Below, piece by piece: positions 1-8,131 of a DNA stretch of 64,000 bases. Numbering within the stretch: the first letter of the stretch is position 1; each line of letters starts with the position of its first letter. The DNA lies in the NCBI RefSeq assembly GCF_008370045.1, contig NZ_VOBN01000004.1, forward strand, positions 186,001 to 250,000. Direction: 5' to 3'. The position numbers and the translations under genes are program-made. The notes beneath the pieces were generated by a model. That model saw only the letters and a list, made by a program, of their open reading frames with translations. It had not been told where the DNA came from and ran no database searches. This DNA is from Pseudomonas sp. ANT_J12. GTDB lineage: Bacteria > Pseudomonadota > Gammaproteobacteria > Pseudomonadales > Pseudomonadaceae.

Positions 1-2
1 TG

Positions 3-1205
3 ATCCAGACCTCCCCGGCCCGGCGCCAGAGCGAAGCAGATAAAGCCATCGGCACCCACGCCCTGATCGACCTCGACCTGTCGCGCTACGACCGCATCGC
101 CTCGCGCTTCGCCCATAAACGCCTCGAAGGCCTGGCGTTTCTGAAGTCCGGGATCGCCACCCGCAACGTCGCGTTCAACCGCTCCATCGAGCAAATCGAA
201 CGCGTAGCGGTGCGCTCCCAGGCACCGATGCTGTTGATCGGGCCGACCGGTGCGGGCAAGTCCTTCCTGGCCCGACGCATCTATGAACTCAAGCGCAGCC
301 GGCACCAGATGCAGGGGCGCTTCGTGGAAGTGAATTGCGCGACCTTGCGCGGCGACGGCGCCATGTCTACGTTGTTCGGCCACATCAAAGGCGCATTCAC
401 CGGCGCACAGAATGCCCGCGACGGCCTGCTGCGCGCAGCCGATGGCGGCATGCTGTTTCTCGATGAGATCGGCGAGCTGGGCGCCGATGAACAAGCCATG
501 CTGCTCAAAGCCGTGGAAGAGAAACGCTTCTTTCCCATGGGCTCGGACAAGGAAGTGGAAAGCGACTTCCTGATCATCGCCGGCACCCACCGCGACCTGC
601 GCAGTCGCGTCGCCGAAGGCCTGTTTCGCGAAGACCTGTATGCACGGATCAACCTGTGGACGTTCGACCTGCCCGGCCTGGCGGGTCGGCGCGAAGACAT
701 CGAACCCAACATCGATTTCGAACTGGAACGCCATGCCCGCGACCAAGGCCATTTGGTGCGGTTCAACCTGGAGGCTCGACGCCGCTACCTGGCATTCGCC
801 AGTTCCAGCGAAGCCGCTTGGCTGGGTAACTTCCGCGAGTTGTCGGCGTCCATCACGCGCATGGCAACGTTGGCCGACAGCGGGCGCATCGACGAGGCTC
901 AGGTCGAGGAAGAAATTGATCGCCTGCGTTATGCCTGGGGCCTGACGCAACCCAGTGATGATTTGGATGGATTGCTCGGTGAGAACGTCGACATCGACCT
1001 GTTTGATCGCCTGCAACTGAAAGCTGTGCTCGACGTTTGCCGGCAGGCGGACAGCTTGTCTGATGCGGGACGACGTCTGTTTGGCGTGTCGCGCCAGGCC
1101 AAGGCGCAGCCGAACGATGCGGATCGCTTGCGTAAATACCTGGCGCGCTTCGGGATTGAGTGGAAGCAAATGGCTGATTTGCAGCGCAGGGCTTCAATTG
1201 AATGA
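3..1205 (+). CDS. rtcR: RtcR, sigma-54-dependent activator (5' end outside window)
   Basis: Activator of the RNA 3'-phosphate cyclase/RtcB ligase repair genes. The open frame starts at base 3 with no start codon, so the N-terminal sensory (CARF-type) region lies partly outside the window; about 400 codons are visible. Within the AAA+ domain I see Walker A GPTGAGKS, the sigma-54 contact loop GAFTGA, and a Walker B-like LFLDEIGELG. The end (FGVSRQ...RLRKYLARFGIEW) looks like the family's helix-turn-helix. The pre-AAA segment IQTSPARRQSEADKAIG is typical of RtcR. Its target operon is not in the window, so regulation cannot be judged. Family assignment is firm; the length of the missing part is inferred. 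Confidence 0.9.
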   Translation: MQTSPARRQSEADKAIGTHALIDLDLSRYDRIASRFAHKRLEGLAFLKSGIATRNVAFNRSIEQIERVAVRSQAPMLLIGPTGAGKSFLARRIYELKRSRHQMQGRFVEVNCATLRGDGAMSTLFGHIKGAFTGAQNARDGLLRAADGGMLFLDEIGELGADEQAMLLKAVEEKRFFPMGSDKEVESDFLIIAGTHRDLRSRVAEGLFREDLYARINLWTFDLPGLAGRREDIEPNIDFELERHARDQGHLVRFNLEARRRYLAFASSSEAAWLGNFRELSASITRMATLADSGRIDEAQVEEEIDRLRYAWGLTQPSDDLDGLLGENVDIDLFDRLQLKAVLDVCRQADSLSDAGRRLFGVSRQAKAQPNDADRLRKYLARFGIEWKQMADLQRRASIE

Positions 1206-1352
1206 TGTGCAACTGGCTCAGGGGCGCATCGCAAAAAAGATTCGCCCCCGCTTACAACACGACAGCCTCTATCCTCCCCCGCGACATCCTGTCCATCTGC
1301 TGCCTGTGGTAGACGGCGACCCTCGACTGGTAACCTGCGCCCTGCTCTTTCA

Positions 1353-2297
1353 ATGACGACGGTGACGCATTTGATCAGCAGTACCCCCACACTGGCCCGG
1401 GATATCGACGGTAAAGCCATTTCCGCCCAGGTGCTCGACGAGGTCCGCGAAGAAGTTCTGGCCCTGGCCGCGCAGCAGATTCATCCCGCCCTCGCGGTCG
1501 TGCTGGTCGGCGACGACCCGGCCAGCCACGTCTACGTGCGCAATAAACTGCTGCGAGCCAAGGAAGTCGGGATTCGCTCCCTCGAACATCGCTTGCCGGA
1601 CGACGCCAGCCAGGCGCAAGTCCTGGAGCTGATCGCGCAACTCAACGCCGACGTCACGGTGAACGGCATTCTGGTGCAGTTGCCGTTGCCGGGGCATATC
1701 GATGAAGCCGCCGTGATTCATGCCGTCGACCCGATCAAGGACGTGGATGGGTTTCATCGCGAAAACGTCGGCGGTCTGGTGCAAGGCATGGACGTCTTGA
1801 CCCCGTGTACGCCCAGCGGTTGCATGCGCCTGTTGCAGGAGACGTGCGGGGATATCAGCGGGCTGCACGCGGTGGTCATCGGCCGGTCGAACATTGTCGG
1901 CAAGCCGATGGCGACCTTGTTGTTGCAGGCTCACTGTTCGGTCAGCGTGGTGCACTCGCGCAGCGTCGATGCGCCGGCGCTGTGCCGGTTGGCGGATATT
2001 GTTGTGGCGGCGGTGGGTCGCCCTGGATTGATCGATGCCAGTTGGCTCAAGCCTGGAGCCGTGGTGATTGATGTCGGGATCAATCGTATTACCGACGCAT
2101 CCGGCAGCCGTTTGGTGGGCGACGTCGATTACGCCAGCGCGCGTACCGTGGCCAGTGCGATTACGCCGGTGCCGGGTGGTGTCGGGCCGATGACGATTGC
2201 TTATCTGCTGAAGAACACGTTGATTGCGGCGCGATTGCAGCGTGCGGTGAAGGCGCGGGAGCCGGATCCGGATGGGTGTGATTCGGATATCAATTGA
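1353..2297 (+). CDS. folD: FolD, methylenetetrahydrofolate dehydrogenase/cyclohydrolase
   Basis: Cytosolic bifunctional enzyme that interconverts 5,10-methylene-THF and 10-formyl-THF with NADP. The 314-residue protein is slightly longer than usual (about 285) because of short N- and C-terminal tails. Visible family motifs are [13 protein letters not shown] with the catalytic lysine, [17 protein letters not shown], the nucleotide-binding [13 protein letters not shown] and the C-terminal [11 protein letters not shown]. The ATG at 1353 is the first in frame, 147 bp after rtcR, and I see no strong ribosome site. The unusual acidic tail ([12 protein letters not shown]) suggests this may be a second folD paralogue rather than the housekeeping copy; that is inference. 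Confidence 0.93.
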   Translation: MTTVTHLISSTPTLARDIDGKAISAQVLDEVREEVLALAAQQIHPALAVVLVGDDPASHVYVRNKLLRAKEVGIRSLEHRLPDDASQAQVLELIAQLNADVTVNGILVQLPLPGHIDEAAVIHAVDPIKDVDGFHRENVGGLVQGMDVLTPCTPSGCMRLLQETCGDISGLHAVVIGRSNIVGKPMATLLLQAHCSVSVVHSRSVDAPALCRLADIVVAAVGRPGLIDASWLKPGAVVIDVGINRITDASGSRLVGDVDYASARTVASAITPVPGGVGPMTIAYLLKNTLIAARLQRAVKAREPDPDGCDSDIN

Positions 2298-2328
2298 GCG
2301 ACGTCAAACCTGTGGCGGGCGGTGAACC

Positions 2329-2436
2329 TGTGGCGAGGGGGCTTGCCCCCGTTCGGCTGCGAAGCAGTCGCCAAGCTGTGTGCACTGGGTGCAGGGGCCG
2401 CTGCGCGACCCAACGGGGGCAAGCCCCCTCACCACA
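2329..2436. repeat. REP-type inverted pair
   Basis: Two copies of a GC-rich palindrome in opposite orientation. The first contains GGGGGCTTGCCCCCG (about 2337-2351); the second contains CGGGGGCAAGCCCCC (about 2413-2428). Both have a TGTGGCGAGG/CCTCACCAC-like flank. This matches the short extragenic palindromes common between convergent genes in fluorescent pseudomonads, and it lies between folD and the convergent gudD-like gene. It may also act as a bidirectional transcription end. Confidence 0.75.
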
Positions 2437-2471
2437 AGGTTCAGTGTTAGCCACAGCGTTTCGCTTAGGGA

Positions 2472-3746
2472 TCAAAACCGTGGCTTAACCGTCTTCCACT
2501 CCGGCTGATACTTCTGCATCTGTCTCACATCATCGCGCTGACGAATACCGCACGTCAGGTACTGATCATGCAGCTTGCCCAGCTGATCATGATCGAGCTC
2601 CAACCCCAGACCCGGCGCGCGGGTGATCTTCACGCAGCCATCGACAATCGGCAGCTTGCCGCCCTTGATCACCTCTTCGTCCGGCTCCTGCCACGGGTAA
2701 TGGGTGTCGCAGGCGTAATCCAGATTCGGCACCGACGCCGCCACATGCGCCATGGCCATCAAGCTAATGCCCAAGTGCGAGTTGGAATGCATGGACACGC
2801 CAAGGCCAAAGGTCTGGCACATCTTCGCCAGCGCCTGGGTGTCGCGCAGGCCGCCCCAGTAGTGGTGATCGGCGAGCACGATCTGCACGCTGTTCAACGC
2901 CACGCTGCGGCGGAATTCATCGAAATCGGTGACCACCATGTTGGTCGCCAGCGGCAGGCCGGTGCGCTTATGCAGTTCGGACATGCCTTCCAGGCCCGGC
3001 GTCGGGTCTTCGTAATATTGCAGGTCATCGCCCAACAGTTCGGCCATGCGAATCGAGGTGTCCAGCGACCAGTTGGCGTTCGGATCGATGCGCAGCGGGA
3101 CGCCGGGAAACGCCTTCTTCAGGGCCTTGATGCACGCCACTTCATGCTCCGGCTCTAACGCCCCGGCCTTGAGCTTGATGCTCTTGAAACCATAGGTTTC
3201 GATCATGCGCCGGGCCTGGGCGACAATCTGTTCTTCGTTCAGCGCCTCGCCCCAACTGTCCGGTTTATAGGGCGAATCAACATGCTGCGCGTACTTGAAA
3301 AACAGGTAGGCGCTGAACGGGATTTCATCACGAATCGCCCCACCCAGCAGATCCACCAGCGGCACGTTCAGCGAGTGCGCCTGCAGGTCGAGAAACGCCA
3401 CTTCGAACGCCGAATAGGCGTTGCTGACGGCTTTGCTCGCATGGGAGCCCGGCGCCAGCTCCGCACCGGCGACGCTGGTGGTCTTGTTGGCCGCCACGGT
3501 GGCCTGGACGATGGCGCGCAACTGGTTGAGGTTGAACGGGTCGAGACCGATCAATTGATCCTTGAGTTGCATCTGGATCGCCAGCGCCGGGGCATCGCCG
3601 TAGCTCTCGCCGAGGCCGATGTAGCCGTTGTCGCTCTCGATTTCGATGATCGAGCGCAGCGCAAAGGGTTCGTGAATGCCGCTGGCATTGAGCAAAGGCG
3701 GATCGCGAAAGGCGATGGGGGTCACGGTTACGCGTTTGATTTTCAA
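2472..3746 (-). CDS. gudD: Glucarate dehydratase-like enolase-superfamily enzyme
   Basis: Predicted cytosolic Mg-dependent dehydratase that converts D-glucarate (or a related hexarate) to 5-keto-4-deoxyglucarate. The protein is 424 residues. It shows the second-domain signatures of the glucarate dehydratase subgroup: SIKLKAG (the KxK base pair), RIDPNANWS, YEDPTPG and VLADHHYWGG for metal and acid sugar binding, and SMHSNSHLGISL with the opposite-face histidine. The gene is followed on the same strand, upstream, by an MFS transporter 32 bp away, as in sugar-acid catabolic operons. The residue set fits GlucD best; galactarate or idarate as real substrate cannot be excluded. Transcription probably depends on the divergent LysR regulator. 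Confidence 0.85.
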   Translation of the reverse strand: MKIKRVTVTPIAFRDPPLLNASGIHEPFALRSIIEIESDNGYIGLGESYGDAPALAIQMQLKDQLIGLDPFNLNQLRAIVQATVAANKTTSVAGAELAPGSHASKAVSNAYSAFEVAFLDLQAHSLNVPLVDLLGGAIRDEIPFSAYLFFKYAQHVDSPYKPDSWGEALNEEQIVAQARRMIETYGFKSIKLKAGALEPEHEVACIKALKKAFPGVPLRIDPNANWSLDTSIRMAELLGDDLQYYEDPTPGLEGMSELHKRTGLPLATNMVVTDFDEFRRSVALNSVQIVLADHHYWGGLRDTQALAKMCQTFGLGVSMHSNSHLGISLMAMAHVAASVPNLDYACDTHYPWQEPDEEVIKGGKLPIVDGCVKITRAPGLGLELDHDQLGKLHDQYLTCGIRQRDDVRQMQKYQPEWKTVKPRF

Positions 3747-3778
3747 AGGTCAGGCTCCGATTGATCTCTATCCAGGTC

Positions 3779-5125
3779 TTAACGTGTAGCGGCGTGGTTC
3801 GGCACCACCGCTTTGGTCGCGGTTTGCGTACTTGATTTCGGGGTAGTGCGAGCAAAGAAGATCACCACGGCGGCCACCAGCGACGTCGCCGCCAGGCCAT
3901 ACAGGCCGCCCTCGATGGAACCGGTGGATTGCTCGAGGAAACCGAACGCAGTCGGCGCAACGAAGCCGCCTAGATTGCCGATGGAATTGATCAGCGCGAT
4001 GACTGCCGCCGCGATGCGCGCATCCAGATAACTTTGCGGAATCGGCCAGAACAGCGCAGAAGCTGCCTTGAAGCCGATGGCGGCAAAACAGATCGCGACA
4101 AAGGCAAAGATCGGGCCGCCCGTGGTGGACATGAACATGCCGAACGCAGCGATTACCAGAGTCAGCGCGACCCAGGCCTGTTGGAACTTCCACTTGCTGG
4201 CCAGGGCCGCGAAGCCGTACATCGCGACGATGGAAATGATCCACGGCACCGAATTGAACAGACCGACCTGGAAGTCGCCGAGGTTGCCCATCTTCTTGAT
4301 CATGCTCGGCAACCAGAACGTGGCGCCATAAATGGTCAGGGCGATGGAGAAGTAGATGAAGCAGAACAACGCGATCTGCCGGTCGGCCAGCAGTTTGAAC
4401 ATCGACGGTTTGGGCCCTTTCGCCGCTTCGCGGGCCTGCTGTTCTTCGGCGATGGCCATGATCAATGCGCCCCGCTCCTCTTCAGTCAGCCATTTCGCCT
4501 CGCGCGGATGGGATTGCAGCCAGAACCAGACGAATCCGCAGAGCACAATGGAGGCAAAGCCTTCGATCAGGAACATCCACTGCCAGCCATGCAGGTTCAA
4601 GCCGTTGACGTTCAGCAGTGCCCCGGACACCGGGCCGGAAATCACCGAGGCAATCGCTGAACCGCTGAGGAACACCGCCATGGTCTTGCCGCGCTCAGAC
4701 GCCGGCAGCCATTGGGTGAAGTAATAAATGATGCCCGGAAAAAAACCGGCCTCTGCCGCGCCGAGGATAAAGCGCAGCACGTAGAAACTGGTTTCGCCTT
4801 TGACGAAGGCCATCGCCATGGCGGCCGCGCCCCAGGTGAACATGATGCGGGTCAGCCAGACCCGGGCGCCGTAACGCTGCAGCAGCATGTTGGACGGTAC
4901 TTCAAACAGCGCATAACCAACGAAAAACAAGCCGGCGCCCAGCCCATAAGCCGCGGCGCCAATGCCAAGGTCGGTTTCCATGTGGCTGCGCACGAAGCCG
5001 ATATTGACCCGGTCGATGTAGTTGACGATGAACATGACCACGAACAGCGGCAGCACATGGCGTTTCACTTTGGCGGCGGCGCGGGCCAGCACCGTGGGCT
5101 CCGGCGAACTCTGGAGGGTTTTCAA
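3779..5125 (-). CDS. MFS sugar-acid transporter (anion:cation symporter type)
   Basis: A 448-residue inner-membrane protein with about twelve hydrophobic segments. The N-terminal NYIDRVNIGFVRSHMETDLG is characteristic of the ACS branch of the major facilitator family (GudP/tartrate/phthalate type). A long cytoplasmic loop (EERGALIMAIAEEQQAREAAKG) separates the two halves. It sits directly before the glucarate dehydratase-like gene on the same strand, so glucarate or galactarate uptake is the likely role. The ATG at 5125 is preceded by a GGGAGTCGCC stretch that can serve as ribosome site. Substrate is inferred from context. Confidence 0.85.
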   Translation of the reverse strand: MKTLQSSPEPTVLARAAAKVKRHVLPLFVVMFIVNYIDRVNIGFVRSHMETDLGIGAAAYGLGAGLFFVGYALFEVPSNMLLQRYGARVWLTRIMFTWGAAAMAMAFVKGETSFYVLRFILGAAEAGFFPGIIYYFTQWLPASERGKTMAVFLSGSAIASVISGPVSGALLNVNGLNLHGWQWMFLIEGFASIVLCGFVWFWLQSHPREAKWLTEEERGALIMAIAEEQQAREAAKGPKPSMFKLLADRQIALFCFIYFSIALTIYGATFWLPSMIKKMGNLGDFQVGLFNSVPWIISIVAMYGFAALASKWKFQQAWVALTLVIAAFGMFMSTTGGPIFAFVAICFAAIGFKAASALFWPIPQSYLDARIAAAVIALINSIGNLGGFVAPTAFGFLEQSTGSIEGGLYGLAATSLVAAVVIFFARTTPKSSTQTATKAVVPNHAATR

Positions 5126-5187
5126 GGGCGACTCCCGATCTTATTTTTTTGGGGACGAGCCGATCATGGACGCGGTAATTGATCCCG

Positions 5188-5226
5188 TCTAATCTAACTT
5201 GGCATTCGATTGATACCTGGATTAGA
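5188..5226. promoter_or_regulatory. Candidate LysR operator in the divergent promoter
   Basis: A 7-bp inverted repeat, TCTAATC (5188-5194) and GATTAGA (5220-5226), lies between the transporter and the LysR gene and ends just before the latter's start codon. Spacing is 25 bp. LysR regulators usually bind interrupted dyads in such divergent regions, so this is a reasonable operator, though no canonical T-N11-A centre is obvious. Confidence 0.4.
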
Positions 5227-5229
5227 TCA

Positions 5230-6132
5230 ATGTTCGAACTCACCCAACTGCGCTGCTTTACCACGGTCGCCACCGAGCTCAACTTCCGTCGAGCGGCCGA
5301 ACGCCTGAACATGACGCAACCTCCACTCAGTCGCCAGATTCAGCTGCTGGAGCACCACTTGGGCGTCGAGCTGTTCACCCGCACCACCCGCAGCGTCGCC
5401 CTGACGGCCGCCGGTCGCGCTTTTTTTATCGAAGCGCAGAACCTGCTGGAGCGCGCCCAGCAAGCGGCCGTCACTGCCCGGCGCTTCGCTGAAGGCGATA
5501 TCGGCTCGGTCAATATCAGCTTCGTCGGCAGTGCGGTGTATGAATTCCTGCCCAAGGTGATTGCCGAAGCACGGTTGAAACAGCCTCACGTGAAAATCGA
5601 TCTGTCGGAGATGAACACCTACCAGCAGCACGAAGCCCTGCGCGCCCGACGCATCGACCTCGGCATCGTCCGTGCGCCATTGCTGGAACCGGGCTACGCC
5701 ACCGAATGCCTGGTGCGTGAGCCGTTTGTCCTGGCCGTGCCGAGTAATCATCGACTGGCCAGAGCCGAAAGCGTGTCGGTGCAGGACCTCGATGCCCAAC
5801 CCTTTCTAATGTACTCCCACGCCGCCTACCCGCCGTTCAATGAACTGCTGACCGGCATGCTGCGCTCGGCTCGCGTGGCCCCGGAATACGTGCAATGGCT
5901 CGGCTCATCCCTGACCATCCTGGCGCTGGTCAACGCCGGCATGGGCCTGGCCCTGGTGCCGCGCTGCGCGACGAGTGTGGTGTTCAAGAATGTGGTATTC
6001 CGCGATATCGATCTGGGCGAAGGGGTGCAAAGCGAACTGCATCTGATCTGGCGCGAGAACAACGACAACCCGGCGTTTGCGATGCTGCTGGAGGGCATTC
6101 GACGGGCAGTTCGCGAGGGCTGGGGGGTATGA
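5230..6132 (+). CDS. LysR-family transcriptional regulator
   Basis: A 300-residue LysR regulator. The N-terminal winged helix-turn-helix reads FELTQLRCFTTVATELNFRRAAERLN then MTQPPLSRQIQLLE, in the normal register if translation begins at the ATG at 5230. An in-frame start at 5179 would add 17 residues and overlap the candidate operator, so 5230 is preferred. The C-terminal effector domain (SVNISFVGSAVYEFLP onward) resembles the CatR/BenM type that senses aromatic or sugar-acid ligands. It is divergent from the transporter/gudD-like pair and probably controls it; ligand unknown. Confidence 0.9.
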   Translation: MFELTQLRCFTTVATELNFRRAAERLNMTQPPLSRQIQLLEHHLGVELFTRTTRSVALTAAGRAFFIEAQNLLERAQQAAVTARRFAEGDIGSVNISFVGSAVYEFLPKVIAEARLKQPHVKIDLSEMNTYQQHEALRARRIDLGIVRAPLLEPGYATECLVREPFVLAVPSNHRLARAESVSVQDLDAQPFLMYSHAAYPPFNELLTGMLRSARVAPEYVQWLGSSLTILALVNAGMGLALVPRCATSVVFKNVVFRDIDLGEGVQSELHLIWRENNDNPAFAMLLEGIRRAVREGWGV

Positions 6133-6159
6133 AAAAGCCCAACCTTTTCGGGGTTGGGC
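6132..6159 (-). terminator. Rho-independent terminator of the small lipoprotein gene
   Basis: Stem GCCCAACC (6137-6144) with GGTTGGGC (6152-6159). On the minus strand it is followed by five T. It ends leftward transcription of the lipoprotein and lies against the end of the LysR gene. Confidence 0.8.
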
Positions 6160-6165
6160 AAAGCA

Positions 6166-6306
6166 CTAGTAGCGGTGGTATTCCTGACCTCCGTAGTAAC
6201 GACCATGATCACGTCCATGCCCATGTCCATCATGCCAATACGGCCAGCAGCCACCGAGTAGCAGGGTGGCTGCAATTACCAACAGTAACGGGGTTGTACG
6301 TTTCAT
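6166..6306 (-). CDS. Small histidine/glycine-rich lipoprotein (46 aa)
   Basis: Translating the minus strand from the ATG at 6306 gives a 46-residue protein: a short basic start (MKRTTP), a hydrophobic stretch and a lipobox LLGGC with the cysteine at residue 20. The mature part has the pattern HDGHGHGRDHGRYYGG. A good ribosome site (GGGAG) lies 8 bases before the ATG, and a terminator follows the stop. Lipid attachment and export are predicted from the lipobox; the histidines suggest metal binding, which is inference. Only 26 residues remain after cleavage. Family not recognised. Confidence 0.75.
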   Translation of the reverse strand: MKRTTPLLLVIAATLLLGGCWPYWHDGHGHGRDHGRYYGGQEYHRY

Positions 6307-6550
6307 CTGATCATCTCCCGACAGGCGATGCCTGACGCTGTAAACATTTGAACGGCCTGGAAATGAGATGGTTCAACGTACCGGACATTGGGGAGATGAA
6401 TTTTTTGGCATGAAAAAGCCCAACCTTCTCTACGCTGGCTGCGCCGTTGAAAAACAACGGCGGGAAGGCGTGCCGGAAAGGTTAACATTCACCAGAGCCC
6501 GCCGCTTTTTCGATACAAGGACAGCGATCAAACAACATGGAACGTAAGTG

Positions 6551-7129
6551 ATGTCGATCTATTTAAGTATTAAATCCGTAGTCACCAAAACTATAAAAGT
6601 GCTGGGCTTGATCCTGCTTGAAATCATTAGAGCTGCGCTTAAATTGGTGCTTTTCGTGGCAGCCGTATTGGTTTTGATTGTTTTCTGTATGTGGCTTACC
6701 GCTGACTCTACCAGCCCCAAATTGAGCCCCTTGCTAACCGAACTGGTTAACACGGTAAATGAACATCGAATATCCCGTTACCACAATCAGGATTGGTGCA
6801 AAAGTATTGAATCCGAGACTGGCAACTACGCCGACAAGCCAAGCTCCACCTGTGGCAGCGATGATGAGAACAAACCTTTCGATGCGCACGGAGCGCAACT
6901 GTTCGCTCTGGTCAGTTACGCGGCTACAAAGGTGCACATAGCGCCTACCAGAATCGACATTCAATCAGAGCACGGCCGCGTAACGTTCGCGAGAATCGAC
7001 CTTTCCTGCCTCTTCGGCTACGCGGCTTATGTCTATTCGCCGCAAAAAACCTATGTCACTCAAGAGAGAAAACCGACAGACGTCAGGGATATGACCGGGG
7101 GCTGGTATTACGAAAACAGGGGTATTTGA
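6551..7129 (+). CDS. Hypothetical inner-membrane protein
   Basis: A 192-residue protein (193 if the GTG at 6548 is used) with one long hydrophobic region at about residues 12-48 and then a soluble domain. The soluble part has several cysteines (QDWCKS, SSTCGS, DLSCLFGY) and ends MTGGWYYENRGI. The topology suggests an N-terminal anchor with a periplasmic domain that could form disulfides. No family recognised. Base composition is lower in GC than in the neighbours, which hints at later acquisition. Confidence 0.7.
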   Translation: MSIYLSIKSVVTKTIKVLGLILLEIIRAALKLVLFVAAVLVLIVFCMWLTADSTSPKLSPLLTELVNTVNEHRISRYHNQDWCKSIESETGNYADKPSSTCGSDDENKPFDAHGAQLFALVSYAATKVHIAPTRIDIQSEHGRVTFARIDLSCLFGYAAYVYSPQKTYVTQERKPTDVRDMTGGWYYENRGI

Positions 7130-7179
7130 ACGACCCCCTCCAGTTTCCTTGGCCGCCTAGCAGCCAGGCTGACAGAAAC

Positions 7180-7200
7180 AAAAAAGCCCAGCGGGTGGGC
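7180..7200 (-). terminator. Rho-independent terminator after the DUF5329 gene
   Basis: Stem GCCCA (7186-7190) / TGGGC (7196-7200) followed on the minus strand by six T. It lies 26 bp after the stop of the DUF5329 gene. Confidence 0.75.
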
Positions 7201-7226
7201 CGGGCCTTATCGTTTCGGGAACAGAT

Positions 7227-7628
7227 TCAATGGGGCTGGCGCTGTCTCTGTAACTCGGTCTTCAGCCACGTGCTCGTCGGCTGGACGCCTGCTGAACAAT
7301 TCACTTCATAGGCTTTGCCATTCATGCTGCTTTTGGTGGCGGCCAGATCAATAAAGTCTTCGGCGCTGCTCACCATGTTTTTGCCTTCAAGATAATCCAG
7401 CTTCTTTTCGAGATGCGCTCGAGCCTGAGGTCCCGGGTATTCAGTGCCATTGCGCACAAACTTGCATTCACTGCGCTCCACAAAATCCAGCAAGCCCTTT
7501 ATCTCCTGATCAGCCTTCGGCGTGGTTTGGGCCTGCGCACCGCCCGCCACTGCCAATAGACCGATAGAAACCGTGATCAACCATTGGCGAACAATGGTTC
7601 GGGTGGCCTCTGCTTTGATAATCCGCAT
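7227..7628 (-). CDS. DUF5329 family exported protein
   Basis: A 133-residue protein with a signal peptide (hydrophobic core at about residues 16-30, cleavage likely after GGAQA). The mature part shows the DUF5329 pattern: GLLDFVERSECKFVRNGTEY, then HLEKKLDYL, then SAEDFIDLAATKSSMNGKAYEVNC. Periplasmic; function unknown. The ATG at 7628 gives a normal signal peptide and is preceded by AAGGAAGTACC. A terminator follows. Confidence 0.85.
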   Translation of the reverse strand: MRIIKAEATRTIVRQWLITVSIGLLAVAGGAQAQTTPKADQEIKGLLDFVERSECKFVRNGTEYPGPQARAHLEKKLDYLEGKNMVSSAEDFIDLAATKSSMNGKAYEVNCSAGVQPTSTWLKTELQRQRQPH

Positions 7629-7681
7629 GGTACTTCCTTGTTCTGAAAGTGGGCGACTTTAGCACCAGGGCGTCAGAAACG

Positions 7682-7716
7682 AAAAAGGGGATCAAGCTGC
7701 CAAACTTGATCCCCTT
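7682..7716 (-). terminator. Strong terminator behind the tRNA fragment
   Basis: Perfect 12-bp stem AAGGGGATCAAG (7685-7696) / CTTGATCCCCTT (7705-7716); on the minus strand it runs into TTTTTC. It sits directly after the minus-strand tRNA 3' fragment, as tRNA terminators do. Confidence 0.85.
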
Positions 7717-7726
7717 ACGAAATAGG

Positions 7727-7768
7727 GTCGGGACGGAGTGATTCGAACACTCGCCCCCTAGCCCCCAT
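7727..7768 (-). pseudogene. 3' half of a tRNA-Pro(GGG)-like gene; likely integration site
   Basis: On the minus strand this reads ATGGGGG (anticodon loop with GGG), then a T arm GAGTG-TTCGAAT-CACTC with a perfect 5-bp stem (7736-7752), then acceptor strand CGTCCCG and discriminator A. It is followed by CCC where CCA would be. The matching 5' half (CGGGACG and D arm) is absent upstream, so no complete tRNA can form. A tRNA 3' end kept with its terminator but without a 5' half is the usual scar of an integrated island. No integrase is seen in the window. Assignment to proline rests on the GGG anticodon and similarity to remembered tRNA-Pro sequences. Confidence 0.6.
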
Positions 7769-7769
7769 C

Positions 7770-8027
7770 TCATTTTCCATACTAGTTCTTTGATGAGACC
7801 GGCAAGAAGACAGGCGTAACCCCTCAAATCATCATCTCGGATCACGCAGACAGACTGACCCTGAGCGAAGGATGCAAATTTCCAGACTACGTCCGGGACA
7901 ACAGTCCGTGCCTGGATACCGCTAACAGTCCAATTTGGCGCCGGGCCTCGTTATCGCACATCACGACAAATCAGGTTACAACCCCGAGGGCCTGACTTCT
8001 CGGATGAACTCTATCTAATGGCGAAGG
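7770..8027 (+). other. Gene-free stretch with a possible coding remnant
   Basis: No intact gene. One frame from about 7793 to the TGA near 7999 reads TPQIIISDHADRL and CKFPDYVRD and has no start. The QII-SDHAD pattern recalls the end of DUF3732-type proteins, but this is a weak impression only. Confidence 0.2.
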
Positions 8028-8052
8028 AAAAAAAAGGCTGCAGGAGCAGCCT
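8028..8052 (-). terminator. Terminator after the TRIC gene
   Basis: Stem AGGCTGC (8035-8041) / GCAGCCT (8046-8052) followed on the minus strand by eight T. It lies about 80 bp after the stop of the TRIC-family gene. Confidence 0.75.
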
Positions 8053-8131
8053 CAAGGATGAGGGGGCAGAGATGACTAAGCATCACTCATGTTTTCTTAT
8101 AGAGCGTAGCTTTGTCGGCCTGGCAACAAGA

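Noticed and set aside
2568..3764. Plus-strand frames opposite the glucarate dehydratase gene
   Set aside because: The minus strand shows all enolase-superfamily motifs; the opposite frames have none.
6411..6430. Second terminator like that at 6137
   Set aside because: Only the left arm (AAAAAGCCCAACCTT) is repeated; no matching right arm follows at a suitable distance.
7126..7311. 61-codon plus-strand frame
   Set aside because: It overlaps a terminator and the DUF5329 gene end, has no family features and starts at the stop of the previous gene without a ribosome site.
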